Shown: piece after piece, positions 34,357-43,251 of the stretch
Numbering within the stretch: the first letter of the stretch is position 1
Layout of the letters: the number at the start of each line of letters is the position of its first letter
Assembly: GCA_951812305.1 (NCBI GenBank)
Contig: CATOSB010000006.1
Location: forward strand, 165,276-229,275
From: an uncultured Paracoccaceae bacterium
GTDB lineage: Bacteria > Pseudomonadota > Alphaproteobacteria > Rhodobacterales > Rhodobacteraceae
DNA: 64,000 nt
Direction of reading: 5' to 3'
Notes under the pieces: generated by a model
The model's input: the letters and a program-made list of their open reading frames with translations, nothing else
Told to the model about the DNA's origin: nothing
The model's database searches: none
Program-made: the position numbers and the translations under genes

Positions 34357-35948
34357 CAGACCGTGCCTCCGTGTGAATGCGCGAGGTTCGCGGCGACCTC
34401 TTCGACGGAATGCGGTCTGTCGGTGTCGGTGATCCCGGCCATCAGCAGGCCGAGTTCCTGCTCACCGGTTTCACCGGGCAGGCGCTCGCCCATGATCTGG
34501 CCGTCGAACATCACCGCGATGCGGTCGGCGAGGCCCATGATCTCGTCGAGTTCAACGCTGACAAGAAGTACGGCGGCGCCCTTATCGCGGAGCGCAATAA
34601 TCTGCTGGTGAATGAACTCGATCGCGCCGATATCGACGCCGCGCGTGGGTTGGCCGACCAGCAACAAATCGGGGTCACGCTCGATTTCGCGCGCCAGGAC
34701 GATCTTTTGCTGGTTGCCACCTGAGAAGCTCTTCGCCTGCAGTGTCGCGTTCGGTGGCCGGACATCGAAGCGTTCCATTTTTTGCGCGGTTATGCCCTGG
34801 ATATTTTTGTTATCCATCAATAGCTTGCTGCGTTGGTATTCTGGATCGTGGTGGTAGCCAAAGATCATGTTCTCCCACGCGAAGAAATCCATGATCAGCC
34901 CAAGGTGCTGTCTGTCCTCGGGCACATGGGCGATGCCCTGTGCGCGGCGGGACTGGCCGTCGGAATGCCTGCCGGTGATGTCGATTTCGTTGCCGTTCAC
35001 GCGGATCGATCCAGACGTTGCGGGCGTAATTCCGCCCAGCACTTCCAACAACTCTGACTGACCGTTGCCGGACACGCCGGCGATCCCGAGGATCTCGCCT
35101 GCGCGGACGTCCAGAGAGATGCCGCGCAACCGCTCTACCTTATCCTCGTCCACAACTTTGAGATTGCTGACCTTCAGAACTGTCCGGCTGGGATTGGCGG
35201 GTGTTTTGTCAACGCGCAGAAGGACCTTGCGGCCCACCATCAACTCGGCGAGTTGTTCGGGGCTGGTCTCTGCCGTGGTCAATGTGGCGACCATTTCGCC
35301 GCGTCGCATGACGCTGACCTCATCGGTCACGTCCATGATCTCGCGCAGTTTGTGAGTGATCAGGATGATGGTTTTGCCCTGATCCTTCAGACCCTTGAGG
35401 ATGCGGAACAGGTGGTCAGCCTCTGCCGGGGTCAAAACGCCGGTCGGCTCGTCGAGGATCAGGATGTCGGCCTGACGATAAAGCGCCTTCAGGATTTCAA
35501 CACGCTGTTGCATCCCGACGCCGATTTCTTCGATCAGCGCGTCGGGATCGACGTTCAGTTCGTATTCTTCGGCAAGCTGCTTCAACTCGCGCCGCGCCTT
35601 GGCGAGCGAGGGGCGCAATAGCGCGCCGTCTTCCGCGCCAAGGATGATATTTTCCAGAACCGTGAAATTCTGCACCAGCTTGAAATGCTGGAACACCATG
35701 CCGATGCCAGCCCCGATGGCCTGCAACGGTTCGCGGATGTTGGTCAGTTCGCCACCGATATAGATGTCGCCCTTGTCGGCCTGATAAAAGCCGTAAAGGA
35801 TTGACATCAAAGTAGATTTTCCGGCGCCGTTTTCGCCGATTATGCCGTGGATCGTGCCCGGCATGACGCGGATGTCGATGTCTTTGTTGGCCTGAACCGG
35901 GCCGAAGGACTTTGAAATGCCCTTAAGTTCAATGGCAGCCGCTGTCAT
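34356..35948 (-). CDS. ABC transporter ATP-binding protein with two nucleotide-binding domains (nucleoside importer)
   Basis: 530 aa, a duplicated ATPase as in sugar and nucleoside importers. First domain: GENGAGKSTLMSILYG (Walker A), IGVGMQQRVEILKALYRQADILILDEPTG (signature and Walker B, abbreviated). Second domain: a degenerate Walker A region IAGVSGNGQSELLEVLGG and FSGGNQQKIVLAREI. Starts at ATG 35948, overlapping the NTF2-like gene by 4 bases. It powers uptake, but the matching binding-protein gene is disrupted. Confidence 0.92.
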   Translation of the reverse strand: MTAAAIELKGISKSFGPVQANKDIDIRVMPGTIHGIIGENGAGKSTLMSILYGFYQADKGDIYIGGELTNIREPLQAIGAGIGMVFQHFKLVQNFTVLENIILGAEDGALLRPSLAKARRELKQLAEEYELNVDPDALIEEIGVGMQQRVEILKALYRQADILILDEPTGVLTPAEADHLFRILKGLKDQGKTIILITHKLREIMDVTDEVSVMRRGEMVATLTTAETSPEQLAELMVGRKVLLRVDKTPANPSRTVLKVSNLKVVDEDKVERLRGISLDVRAGEILGIAGVSGNGQSELLEVLGGITPATSGSIRVNGNEIDITGRHSDGQSRRAQGIAHVPEDRQHLGLIMDFFAWENMIFGYHHDPEYQRSKLLMDNKNIQGITAQKMERFDVRPPNATLQAKSFSGGNQQKIVLAREIERDPDLLLVGQPTRGVDIGAIEFIHQQIIALRDKGAAVLLVSVELDEIMGLADRIAVMFDGQIMGERLPGETGEQELGLLMAGITDTDRPHSVEEVAANLAHSHGGTV

Positions 35949-36304
35949 TCAGCGCCTTTGCCGACGAAACCCACGATGCGGGTGATCTTCCCGTCGCCGT
36001 CCAGATCGGCGAAATACTGGCCGGTCTGCTTCATCTCTGCGCTCATCACGAAGTTGACAGTGGCACGCGCGTGGCCGTCTTTGACGTCGACCGGGTCGAC
36101 AACCTCGACCATTGCACCCGGCGGGCACATGGGCAGGAAGCCGCCGACGTAGCTGCAAAGCGACGCCATGTCGGTCAATGCGCCGTCAGAGCGCGGGTCG
36201 CTGTAGTAAACGCTGTCGCCGAAGGCCGAGGCGATTTTATCGTCCCGGCCTTCGTCTTCTGTCATGGTCCATGCCGCGAAGAAGTCATTCAGTGATTGCG
36301 TCAT
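35945..36304 (-). CDS. NTF2/SnoaL-like protein within the transporter operon
   Basis: 119 aa from ATG 36304 (MTQSLNDFFAAWTMTEDEGRD), with AGGAAG upstream. YYSDPRSDGALTD, ARATVNFVMSAEMKQTGQYFADLDGDGKITRIVGF fit the cone-shaped NTF2-like (SnoaL) fold, small pocket proteins. It lies between the binding-protein and ATPase genes with a 4-base overlap to the latter, so it is part of the operon. A role in handling the transported compound is possible but unproven. Confidence 0.75.
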   Translation of the reverse strand: MTQSLNDFFAAWTMTEDEGRDDKIASAFGDSVYYSDPRSDGALTDMASLCSYVGGFLPMCPPGAMVEVVDPVDVKDGHARATVNFVMSAEMKQTGQYFADLDGDGKITRIVGFVGKGAE

Positions 36305-36715
36305 TTCGTGTCTTCCTCGCGGATCGGCTGGCTTAGAATGCCGGGCAGCTGTCGTCGGTGGTGTAGTTATGAACCGAGATGTTGCCCGCGATGATGTCGG
36401 CCTTGGCAGCTTCAACCGCGGCTTTCATATCCTCGCTGACAAGCGCCATGTTGTGCTCATCCAGCGAATAACCGACGCCGTCGGTCGACAAATCCATCGT
36501 GATCACGCCAGCCTCAAAGCCTTCTACGCCGGCGTTGAAGACGTTGTACGTCGCGTTGTCCACGCGCTTCAGCATCGAGGTCAGGACCGAGCCGGGGTGC
36601 AGATAGTTCTGGTTGCTGTCGACGCCAATTGACAGGATGCCCGCATCCGTTGCGGCCTGCAGAACACCAACACCGGTGCCGCCAGCAGCGGCATAAACTA
36701 CGTCAGACCCCTGAT

Positions 36716-37905
36716 CTTACCACCCTTCAATTTAGCCAGACATCCCAGAGCTTGGGGATTTTGGCATAACCTGCGAGGCATCGTCGGATAGCACGAAGGC
36801 CTGTCTTGAAGAGAGAGCATAAGGACCTTCGGGCTTTTCGAATCCCCTTTTTTCGCCGCGTATTGCGACGTGGTGCTCTTCGTTTGCTCCGGTTGAAACA
36901 GCCCAGTACATGGCGATTGCCAGCACCAAAATGAGGCGGGCCAATCGATCCGGCTTTTTGATCTGGCTTTGAGTAATTTCAAAGCCCCGGGTTTTGAAGT
37001 CGGAGAACATGGCTTCAATTCCCCAACGCATTCCATAATCGAGCACCTTGTACTCGGACGGTGCTGCATTCATGGCAATAATCCAAGGCTCTTTGTGCCC
37101 CTCCTCGTGAAGCACTCCAATGTTGCTAAAGACGCCCGTTCCGTAAAGCTCAGCGTTTACAAGCCCTTCGGGCATCAGTTGGGCAATTTCGCGCGTCATC
37201 ATCTCGCCACCCTGATGTTGCAGTGTGATATTTCCCTTCATGCGCAGCCGGTAGTCCCATCCAGCCTCCTGGCACCATGCGACCAATCGGGCGGTTCCAT
37301 AAAACCGATCTCCCGCCAGCAACACACGCGCATCCGCCGGGAGCCATGGGCGGACTGCTTCCAAAAGCTCATGTTGCACGCGCCATCCAATCGGCCCTTT
37401 GGTCTGGCGTACACGCCAGGCGACCGGGAGGGCCCGATCCCGCATCCGCACCGATAACATCAAAACCTCATGCCCTTCGTTGAGCTTGCTTTGATCAAGG
37501 GCCACCACAATCGTTTCTCCGGCCTCACACTGGCGGCGGAAAATTTCACCAACATAGGCCTGCATGATCTCATCAGTATCGATGTGAGGATTGCCCAGAA
37601 CCCGCGAAATGTATTGATAGCGGTGGTCCACAGAGCCGATATCGCGGGGCAGAGCAGCCGCATTTTCCATCAGATTGACGCTGCGCGTGTTCAAAATCAC
37701 GCTTGCTATGATGCACAATCCCTCCCGGCGCGACTTGTGATACCCGAGCAAGCGGTCCTGAAAATCCGCCTCAACCTTCGAATAAAGCTCTGAAAAACAA
37801 ACATTTCCCAACAAACCAGCCTCCAATATCAGCAGTGGAGACTCCTTGAATCACACAGATCAGACAAACGTCAAATCAGATCCGGAAATTTTGAAGGGTG
37901 GTAAG
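36716..37905 (-). mobile_element. IS4-family element
   Basis: 1190 bp; ends CTTACCACCCTTCAA on both sides as inverted repeats. Exact 10-bp duplication GACCCCTGAT at 36706-36715 and 37906-37915, the duplication length usual for IS4. It lies inside the BMP gene in the same direction. Confidence 0.93.
36732..37826 (-). CDS. IS4-family transposase
   Basis: 364 aa. DDE residues in IVVALDQSKLNEG, VLLAGDRFYGTARLV and YGMRWGIEAMFSDFKTRGFE; the last block corresponds to the Y-(2)-R-(3)-E-(6)-K signature of the IS4 group. The frame is intact. Confidence 0.92.
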   Translation of the reverse strand: MEAGLLGNVCFSELYSKVEADFQDRLLGYHKSRREGLCIIASVILNTRSVNLMENAAALPRDIGSVDHRYQYISRVLGNPHIDTDEIMQAYVGEIFRRQCEAGETIVVALDQSKLNEGHEVLMLSVRMRDRALPVAWRVRQTKGPIGWRVQHELLEAVRPWLPADARVLLAGDRFYGTARLVAWCQEAGWDYRLRMKGNITLQHQGGEMMTREIAQLMPEGLVNAELYGTGVFSNIGVLHEEGHKEPWIIAMNAAPSEYKVLDYGMRWGIEAMFSDFKTRGFEITQSQIKKPDRLARLILVLAIAMYWAVSTGANEEHHVAIRGEKRGFEKPEGPYALSSRQAFVLSDDASQVMPKSPSSGMSG

Positions 37906-38722
37906 GACCCCTGATCGATCTGGCCGCGCGTGATTTCCGCGCCTTTGACGGGATCGTTCCATGCAGCCGGTGTTGTGCCTGTCATATTGACGATGACGTT
38001 TGCATCGGCATTCACGGCTTTCACGCCCTGGGCATAGCCACAGGCAAAGCGGCTGATTAGCGGGATATCCATACCACCGACAAAGCTGACGGTGCCGGAT
38101 TCAGAGGCCATCGCGGCCATCATACCGACGAGGTAGGAACCTTCATGCTCTGAAAATGCAATCTGGCGGACGTTCGGCAGGTCGAGCCAGTTCACGTCGA
38201 TGATTGCGAACTTGGTGTCCGGGTAATCCGGGGCCACCTTTTCGATGGTCGATGCGTTTGCGAAGCCAAGCACCACGATCGGGTTGGCGCCGCGTTCGGC
38301 CATCTTGCGCATGTTCTGTTCGCGCTGCGCCTCTGACTGCAATTCGGTTTCAAGGAACGAGCCGCCGGTTTCTTCGGCCCACCGCTGCGCGCCGTTAAAC
38401 GCGCTTTCGTTGAACGATTTATCGAACTTGCCGCCAAGGTCGATGATCAGGCCGGGTTCGGCCTGCGCGGCGGTCGCCGAGATTGCCAGGGCAGCACCGG
38501 CGTTAAGTAGTTTGGACATAAGGGTCATTGTTCTCTCCCAGTTGTTTTCGGGCGTTGAGGTTGCAGACATCGCCCCAGGTAAACGGACATCCGCGACCTG
38601 CGATGGACAATTTAGGACCCAGCCGCGCCAAAGCGTCAATAGGAATCTGCCAAATTGCTGGGGATAACTGGGCGGTGACTTTCGGTTAGCTGCCGATAAT
38701 GGCTGGATAAATCTGGCGCGTC

Positions 38723-39133
38723 TTACAATTCGCGCACCATCGTCAGCGCGTCATGGCTTTGGCCTTCAACGGTGTAATAGCCCGGGCGTCGGCCCGCGGT
38801 GTCGTAGCCAGCACCTTCATATAATGCGATGGCAGCGGCGTTTTCCTCGGAAACTTCAAGGAACATGCGTTTCACGCCACGAAGGCGCGCGGTGGCCTCA
38901 ACATCTGAGAGTAATTCGCGACCTATGCCTTTGCGCTGGTGATCGGGATCAACCGCGATTGTCAGTAGCTCTGCTTCATCGCCTATCACGCGGCCAATCC
39001 CGAAACCCGCATTGTTCCGCCAGCAGGTAAAGCAAACGGGATCTCTGTCAAAGGCTTGGAATTCGGCCTCGCTGTAGGGTCGCGGGGTGGTGAAAACGCG
39101 GGCGTGAAGCGCCGCGCAGGCGGCGGGCGTCAT
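38723..39133 (-). CDS. rimI: Ribosomal-protein-alanine N-acetyltransferase RimI-like
   Basis: 136-aa GNAT protein. The acetyl-CoA block is TIAVDPDHQRKGIGRELL, followed by MFLEVSEENAAAIALYEGAGYDTAGRRPGYY as in RimI. Starts at ATG 39133, overlapping tsaB by 4 bases, the standard tsaB-rimI arrangement. It probably acetylates the N-terminus of ribosomal protein S18. Confidence 0.88.
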   Translation of the reverse strand: MTPAACAALHARVFTTPRPYSEAEFQAFDRDPVCFTCWRNNAGFGIGRVIGDEAELLTIAVDPDHQRKGIGRELLSDVEATARLRGVKRMFLEVSEENAAAIALYEGAGYDTAGRRPGYYTVEGQSHDALTMVREL

Positions 39134-39777
39134 GGCAGAATGACCGGGGCGGGGTTGCGTGGCGGCGCGGCGTCTGGTGCGCGCAGGTAAAAAGGTGTCG
39201 GCCGCGCATTCTTTGAACCCAGTCGGGTTGCGGCGATGCGTGCGATGGCAGAGGCTGGGGCGAACTGTGCTGGCGCGTGTTCTGCGCTCAGCTTTTCGGC
39301 CAATTCCGCGCCGAGATTGCCGATACATTTCAGGCCGTCGGGTCCAATTTCAACGTCATCAATTGCGCCGATAAAGGGTGTGGGATCACCATAGCCGAAG
39401 CGCTGAAAATAGCCTTGCCCACGGCGCGCATCAATGCAGGCAAGGATCGTGCCGTCTGTGCCAAAAGCGAGCGCATCAAGCAGCGTCACGCCAATGGCCG
39501 GAATGCCGAGACCGAGCGCCAGACCGCGCGCGGCGGACACTGAGATTCGGATCCCAGTGAAATTGCCCGGGCCGATACCGACGCCGACGGCCGTCAATTC
39601 GCCCCACTCCGCCCCCGCCTCTGCCAGCGTATCTTCCAACATCGACATCAAATGTTCGGCCTGACCCTTGGCCATGTCGACATACTCAGCGGAAAGGCAC
39701 TTTGCCCCGGACATCAGCGCGGTTCCGCACCACGGGCCAGACGTGTCGAAGCCCAGAATAAGCGGCCTTTTCGTCAC
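39130..39777 (-). CDS. tsaB: tRNA threonylcarbamoyladenosine biosynthesis protein TsaB
   Basis: 215 aa, starting with GTG at 39777. LGFDTSGPWCGTAL and GVGIGPGNFTGIRISVSAARGLALG are TsaB signatures. TsaB is the partner that activates TsaD in t6A tRNA modification, the pathway that uses the product of the Sua5 gene at 7843. Confidence 0.93.
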   Translation of the reverse strand: MTKRPLILGFDTSGPWCGTALMSGAKCLSAEYVDMAKGQAEHLMSMLEDTLAEAGAEWGELTAVGVGIGPGNFTGIRISVSAARGLALGLGIPAIGVTLLDALAFGTDGTILACIDARRGQGYFQRFGYGDPTPFIGAIDDVEIGPDGLKCIGNLGAELAEKLSAEHAPAQFAPASAIARIAATRLGSKNARPTPFYLRAPDAAPPRNPAPVILP

Positions 39778-39792
39778 CTCGCGCGCGTCAGC

Positions 39793-40350
39793 TCACGCAA
39801 CGGGGCGCACTTCGACCACTTCGGGGATGTAGTGGCGCAGAAGGTTTTCGATGCCCATTTTCAGCGTCAGCGTCGAGGAGGGACATCCTGCGCAGGCGCC
39901 TTGCATATGCAGGTAAACCACACCGCGATCAAACCCGTGAAATGTGATGTCGCCACCGTCCTGTGCCACGGCAGGGCGGACGCGTGTATCGAGCAACTCT
40001 TTGATTTGGCCAACGATTTCGCCGTCTTCACCGTGGTGTTCCGCGTGACCGGCATTCACCGCCTCGCCGTTGATCGCGGGTTGTCCGGACTGGAAATGTT
40101 CCATGATCGCGCCAAGGATGGCCGGTTTGATGTGATCCCATTGTGTGCCGTCATCCTTCGTCACGGTAACGAAATCATTGCCGAAGAAGACGCCTGTGAC
40201 GCCCTGCACCGCGAAGATGCGGCTCGCCAGGGGTGAATCGCCCGCCGTGTCAGCGCTTGGGAAGTCCGCGGTTCCGGCCCCAAGCACAGTCTGACCGGGC
40301 AGAAATTTCAGCGTCGCGGGGTTCGGTGTGGACTCGGTTTGTATAAACAT
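39793..40350 (-). CDS. Nfu-type iron-sulfur cluster carrier (NifU C-terminal family)
   Basis: 185 aa. N-terminal Nfu_N domain (MFIQTESTPNPATLKFLPG), linker with a His-rich stretch (GHAEHHGEDGE), and a C-terminal NifU domain with the cluster-binding CxxC in GACAGCPSS. It would carry Fe-S clusters to target proteins in the cytoplasm. It ends 15 bases before tsaB on the same strand. Confidence 0.92.
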   Translation of the reverse strand: MFIQTESTPNPATLKFLPGQTVLGAGTADFPSADTAGDSPLASRIFAVQGVTGVFFGNDFVTVTKDDGTQWDHIKPAILGAIMEHFQSGQPAINGEAVNAGHAEHHGEDGEIVGQIKELLDTRVRPAVAQDGGDITFHGFDRGVVYLHMQGACAGCPSSTLTLKMGIENLLRHYIPEVVEVRPVA

Positions 40351-40417
40351 CAGGACATCCTCTGTGTGCTTCAGATATGCGCCTTCGCCCGCGTGAGGTC
40401 AAGAAGTTGGAATGATT

Positions 40418-41410
40418 CTAATTTGGCCGGGCAGATCGGGCCTCGTTCACCGCGACCATCTGAAGATCATGCAATGCGGATCGATATCCCGGTTCGATCT
40501 TCAAGGCTTTTTCAATGTAGTTCCGCGCCTTGGCGTAATCTCTGTGGAACAGCGCGACGTTGCCAAGACCGTTCAGGGCGCTCGGATCCTCGGGATCGCG
40601 GTCGATCACGGTCTGGAACGAGGATTCGGCATATTCAAGCGCATCTTCGATGTCTTTGTGGTCGCGGTCCCGGCGGTGCATCCGGGACATTGCCCAGTTT
40701 TTGTACTGATAGCCTTGCAGGTTCAGATACATAAGGTCGTCTGGAGCATTGCTGCGCGCCATCTGGATTCGGCGCCAGGTGTTTTCCAGCACCGCCTCGG
40801 CGATCTCCTGCCCGACTGGCCCTGTCTGCATTTGCTGGATCGCGTGCAAGTGCATGGCATTGATCAGCGTCACCTCCACCTCTCGTCGCGCCACGTCTGC
40901 GTCGACCTCTTCGGGTTCCGGCAGTTCGCCGTCCTTCGAACGCTCGATCCAATCCTTGGTGGCGGCAAAAGCCATGTGCGCGGCAGTGTCGGCGGCCTGT
41001 TCCTGTTCGGCGACAGGATCGTCCCAGCGTGGGCCGAAATAGCGCACGCCGGCATACATCACCAGCGCCTTGGCGCGGGATGTGCCGCCAGCAAGGCAGG
41101 CTTCGTAAAACATGCGATGCACGTCGCGCCAGGTTTCCGAATGATAAGGCGGTTTGCGGTCTGCATTGTCGATTTGGCAATAGGCGTCATGCACCACGGC
41201 CGCGCCCATGAACTCGTCGCGGATACGCCCGTTGGTGATGATCAGCGCGGGCCGGGGCACTGATGCGCCGTCGGTCATCGTGCCAACCGGTGCGTTCCAT
41301 TCCTTGCCATCCGCGTCGATGAAGGTAACCGGTTCCGCCTGAAGGCAAAACAGGCTGCCTTTATTCTGGAAGACCAGATCAAACTTTTCCGGAACAATCT
41401 TGCCGGACAT
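40418..41410 (-). CDS. DUF1353 and tetratricopeptide-repeat protein
   Basis: 330 aa. Residues ~30-130 resemble DUF1353 (VGTMTDGASVPR, AAVVHDAYC, VHRMFYEACLAGG), a small domain often found in phage proteins. Residues ~245-325 hold TPR-like helices (ALEYAESSFQTVIDRDPEDPSALNGLGNVAL; a longer stretch, abbreviated). The fusion suggests a protein-interaction role. No signal peptide. Confidence 0.75.
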   Translation of the reverse strand: MSGKIVPEKFDLVFQNKGSLFCLQAEPVTFIDADGKEWNAPVGTMTDGASVPRPALIITNGRIRDEFMGAAVVHDAYCQIDNADRKPPYHSETWRDVHRMFYEACLAGGTSRAKALVMYAGVRYFGPRWDDPVAEQEQAADTAAHMAFAATKDWIERSKDGELPEPEEVDADVARREVEVTLINAMHLHAIQQMQTGPVGQEIAEAVLENTWRRIQMARSNAPDDLMYLNLQGYQYKNWAMSRMHRRDRDHKDIEDALEYAESSFQTVIDRDPEDPSALNGLGNVALFHRDYAKARNYIEKALKIEPGYRSALHDLQMVAVNEARSARPN

Positions 41411-41493
41411 CGCGGGACGGCTCCAATTCGCTGGTGGAATGCCGGCAGCCTATCACATCGGCTGGGTGCTGTCGAAATGGCGGCGGCCCCGGG

Positions 41494-42354
41494 TCAGGCC
41501 GACATCGCCCAATCCCAGTACATTTCGCGCACCCGGCGGGTCATGGGACCGTGTTGATAGTTGGTGTCGTCGAAGGCGCTGATCGGTGTGACTTTCATCA
41601 TGTTGCCGGACATGAAGACTTCATCGGCGTCGCGGAAATCTTCAAAACTCAGAATGGTTTCATGCACTTGCACGCCGTCGGTTTTGAGATTCCTGATGTG
41701 CCGCGCGCGGGTGATGCCAGCAAGGAAGGTGCCGTTGGGGATCGGGGTGAAGACCTCGCCATCCTTGACCATGAAGATGTTGGCGGTGGCGGTTTCGGCG
41801 ACATTGCCCATCGCGTCTGCGACCAGTGCGTTGTTGAAACCTTTCTGACGGGCTTCAACTAACATCCTGGCATTGTTGGGATAAAGACAGCCTGCTTTGG
41901 CGTTGACCACGGCGTCTTCCAGAACGGGGCGGCGGAAGCGGGTTGTGGTCAGCGTTGCGGTTTTCTCGGGCGGGGCGAAGGGGATTTCTTCAAGGCAGAT
42001 GGCAAATCCGGTGGGGCCGATTTCAGGCGCCACACCCATCTCGCCGCCCTGCAGCGCCCAGTACATCGGGCGGATATAGACAGGGGCGTCGTGGGAATAT
42101 GCCTTCAACCCTTCTAACGTGATCGCCACCATTTCCTCTGCAGAAACAGTGGGTTGGATCATCAGCGCCTCGGCAGAGCGGTTGACTCGCTGGCAATGGG
42201 CCAGGAGATCGGGTGTCACGCCGTTGACGAACCGGGCGCCATCAAACACCGAGGTGCCGAGCCAGGATCCGTGGTCGGCGGCGCGCATGATCATGATGTC
42301 GCCGTCATGCCATGTGTCTTCGAAATAGGTGCGGACATTGGTGCCGGTGGGCAT
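41494..42354 (-). CDS. Branched-chain amino-acid aminotransferase family protein
   Basis: 286-aa class IV PLP aminotransferase. HGSWLGTSVFDGARF near the N-terminus, the PLP lysine K153 in NAKAGCLYPN, and NVAETATANIFMVKDGEV are typical. It transfers amino groups between glutamate and branched-chain or related keto acids; D-amino-acid or aminodeoxychorismate lyase activity cannot be excluded from motifs. A strong hairpin lies 64 bases upstream of its start. Confidence 0.87.
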   Translation of the reverse strand: MPTGTNVRTYFEDTWHDGDIMIMRAADHGSWLGTSVFDGARFVNGVTPDLLAHCQRVNRSAEALMIQPTVSAEEMVAITLEGLKAYSHDAPVYIRPMYWALQGGEMGVAPEIGPTGFAICLEEIPFAPPEKTATLTTTRFRRPVLEDAVVNAKAGCLYPNNARMLVEARQKGFNNALVADAMGNVAETATANIFMVKDGEVFTPIPNGTFLAGITRARHIRNLKTDGVQVHETILSFEDFRDADEVFMSGNMMKVTPISAFDDTNYQHGPMTRRVREMYWDWAMSA

Positions 42355-42417
42355 GGTCTGATCTCCCTTGGCGCGACCCTATGGCGGGTTTGTTGGGAGG
42401 TCCAGAGCAAGAAAGTT

Positions 42418-42444
42418 GCCCCCGGTCCTGGGCAGACCGGGGGC
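42418..42444. promoter_or_regulatory. Perfect 10-bp hairpin upstream of the aminotransferase
   Basis: GCCCCCGGTC (42418-42427), seven-base loop, GACCGGGGGC (42435-42444). Read on the minus strand it is followed by AACTTTCTTG, only weakly T-rich, so it could be a terminator for upstream transcripts or a leader structure of the aminotransferase. No leader peptide was found. Confidence 0.5.
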
Positions 42445-42539
42445 AGGGGCAGCGATTGGGAAGGGGATCTGACAATCGCCGGGACAGTGGGTGTTTTCTG
42501 CCAGATTCGGGTGACAGTTTTGTGACGGATTTGGTGTTT

Positions 42540-42675
42540 CACCATTGCCGGTCTGGCGGAGCGGGACCTTGTGCTGCTGAAAGCCAAGGCGTTAGAGTTG
42601 GGTGTGCCCTTTCAGACGCTGCTGGCGTCCATTGTGCATCAGTATGTCGAGGGGGATTTGGTGGAGCGGGGGTGA
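42540..42675 (+). pseudogene. Antitoxin remnant (BrnA/CopG-like C-terminus)
   Basis: A short frame without a proper start reads LAERDLVLLKAKALELGVPF then QTLLASIVHQYVEG and ends at TGA 42673-42675. This matches the C-terminal half of CopG/BrnA-type antitoxins, which bind DNA and neutralise a toxin. A TGA in the same frame 13 codons before the match shows the N-terminal half is gone, and no toxin gene lies beside it. Confidence 0.5.
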
Positions 42676-42733
42676 GCGGTGGGCAGGAATGCTTGCCATA
42701 TGCTTGTTGTGCGTTGTCCGCACATAACTCGTG

Positions 42734-42889
42734 TCAAAACAAAGTCGCCAGTAGGACTGTAATCGCCGAGGCGACGACGATGGCGAAGGCAATTGGTCTG
42801 TCAGCCGTAATGATGATCAAGTTGCTTTTCTTCGAAGCGACCGGAACTGGGATCTCAATAGAGAGCGAAGGTTTTGGCTTCTCGGTCAT
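42734..42889 (-). CDS. Possible 51-aa single-span membrane protein
   Basis: MTEKPKPSLSIEIPVPVASK followed by a C-terminal hydrophobic helix (PIAFAIVVASAITVLLATLF). The shape is plausible for a tail-anchored small protein, but the ribosome site is weak and no neighbour supports it. Low confidence. Confidence 0.3.
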   Translation of the reverse strand: MTEKPKPSLSIEIPVPVASKKSNLIIITADRPIAFAIVVASAITVLLATLF

Positions 42890-43251
42890 CGCGTAATTTT
42901 GCCTGCTTATTTCGGATGCAAGCGTAATGTCATTTACAGAAAACACTGTAAACTTACACGAATTCTGGGCACGAATTGTAGCCCAATCGCGGTCAAACGA
43001 TGTCTATGCACGAAATGTGTAGTGGTTAACATTACTTACAGGTGATATTGTTGCCCGAGTATTTGTCTTGGGACACGCTTATGCAGCATATCGCATCTCA
43101 TGGAGACTCGACGGAGAGTCGCGCGGCGAAAGAATTAGATCACAAAGATGCTGAAGAGGTAGCAGTGCTGGTAACGGCCGATGTTACCCATAAAATTAGC
43201 AGCCTTCGCGAAGCGTCCATAAAAAAGTTTCTGTCGCTACAGCAGCTCGAC

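Larger units (their letters stand above)
36333..38528 (-). pseudogene. BMP-family substrate-binding protein of the nucleoside transporter, split by IS4
   Basis: The 5' part begins at ATG 38528 (GGGAGAG upstream) with a signal peptide (MTLMSKLLNAGAALAISATAAQAE) and the BMP start LIIDLGGKFDKSFNESAFNG. The 3' part ends ...NYTTDDSCPAF. Removing the 1190-bp IS4 and one GACCCCTGAT duplication joins ...RGQIDQGS to DVVYAAAGGTGVGV in frame, 331 aa in all, normal for the family. The transporter therefore lacks its periplasmic receptor unless a paralogue substitutes. Confidence 0.93.

Noticed and set aside
42312..42896. A 194-aa plus-strand frame over the aminotransferase start and the antitoxin relic
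   Set aside because: Cys-rich, lacks any signal for translation and overlaps an antisense gene start; a chance frame.
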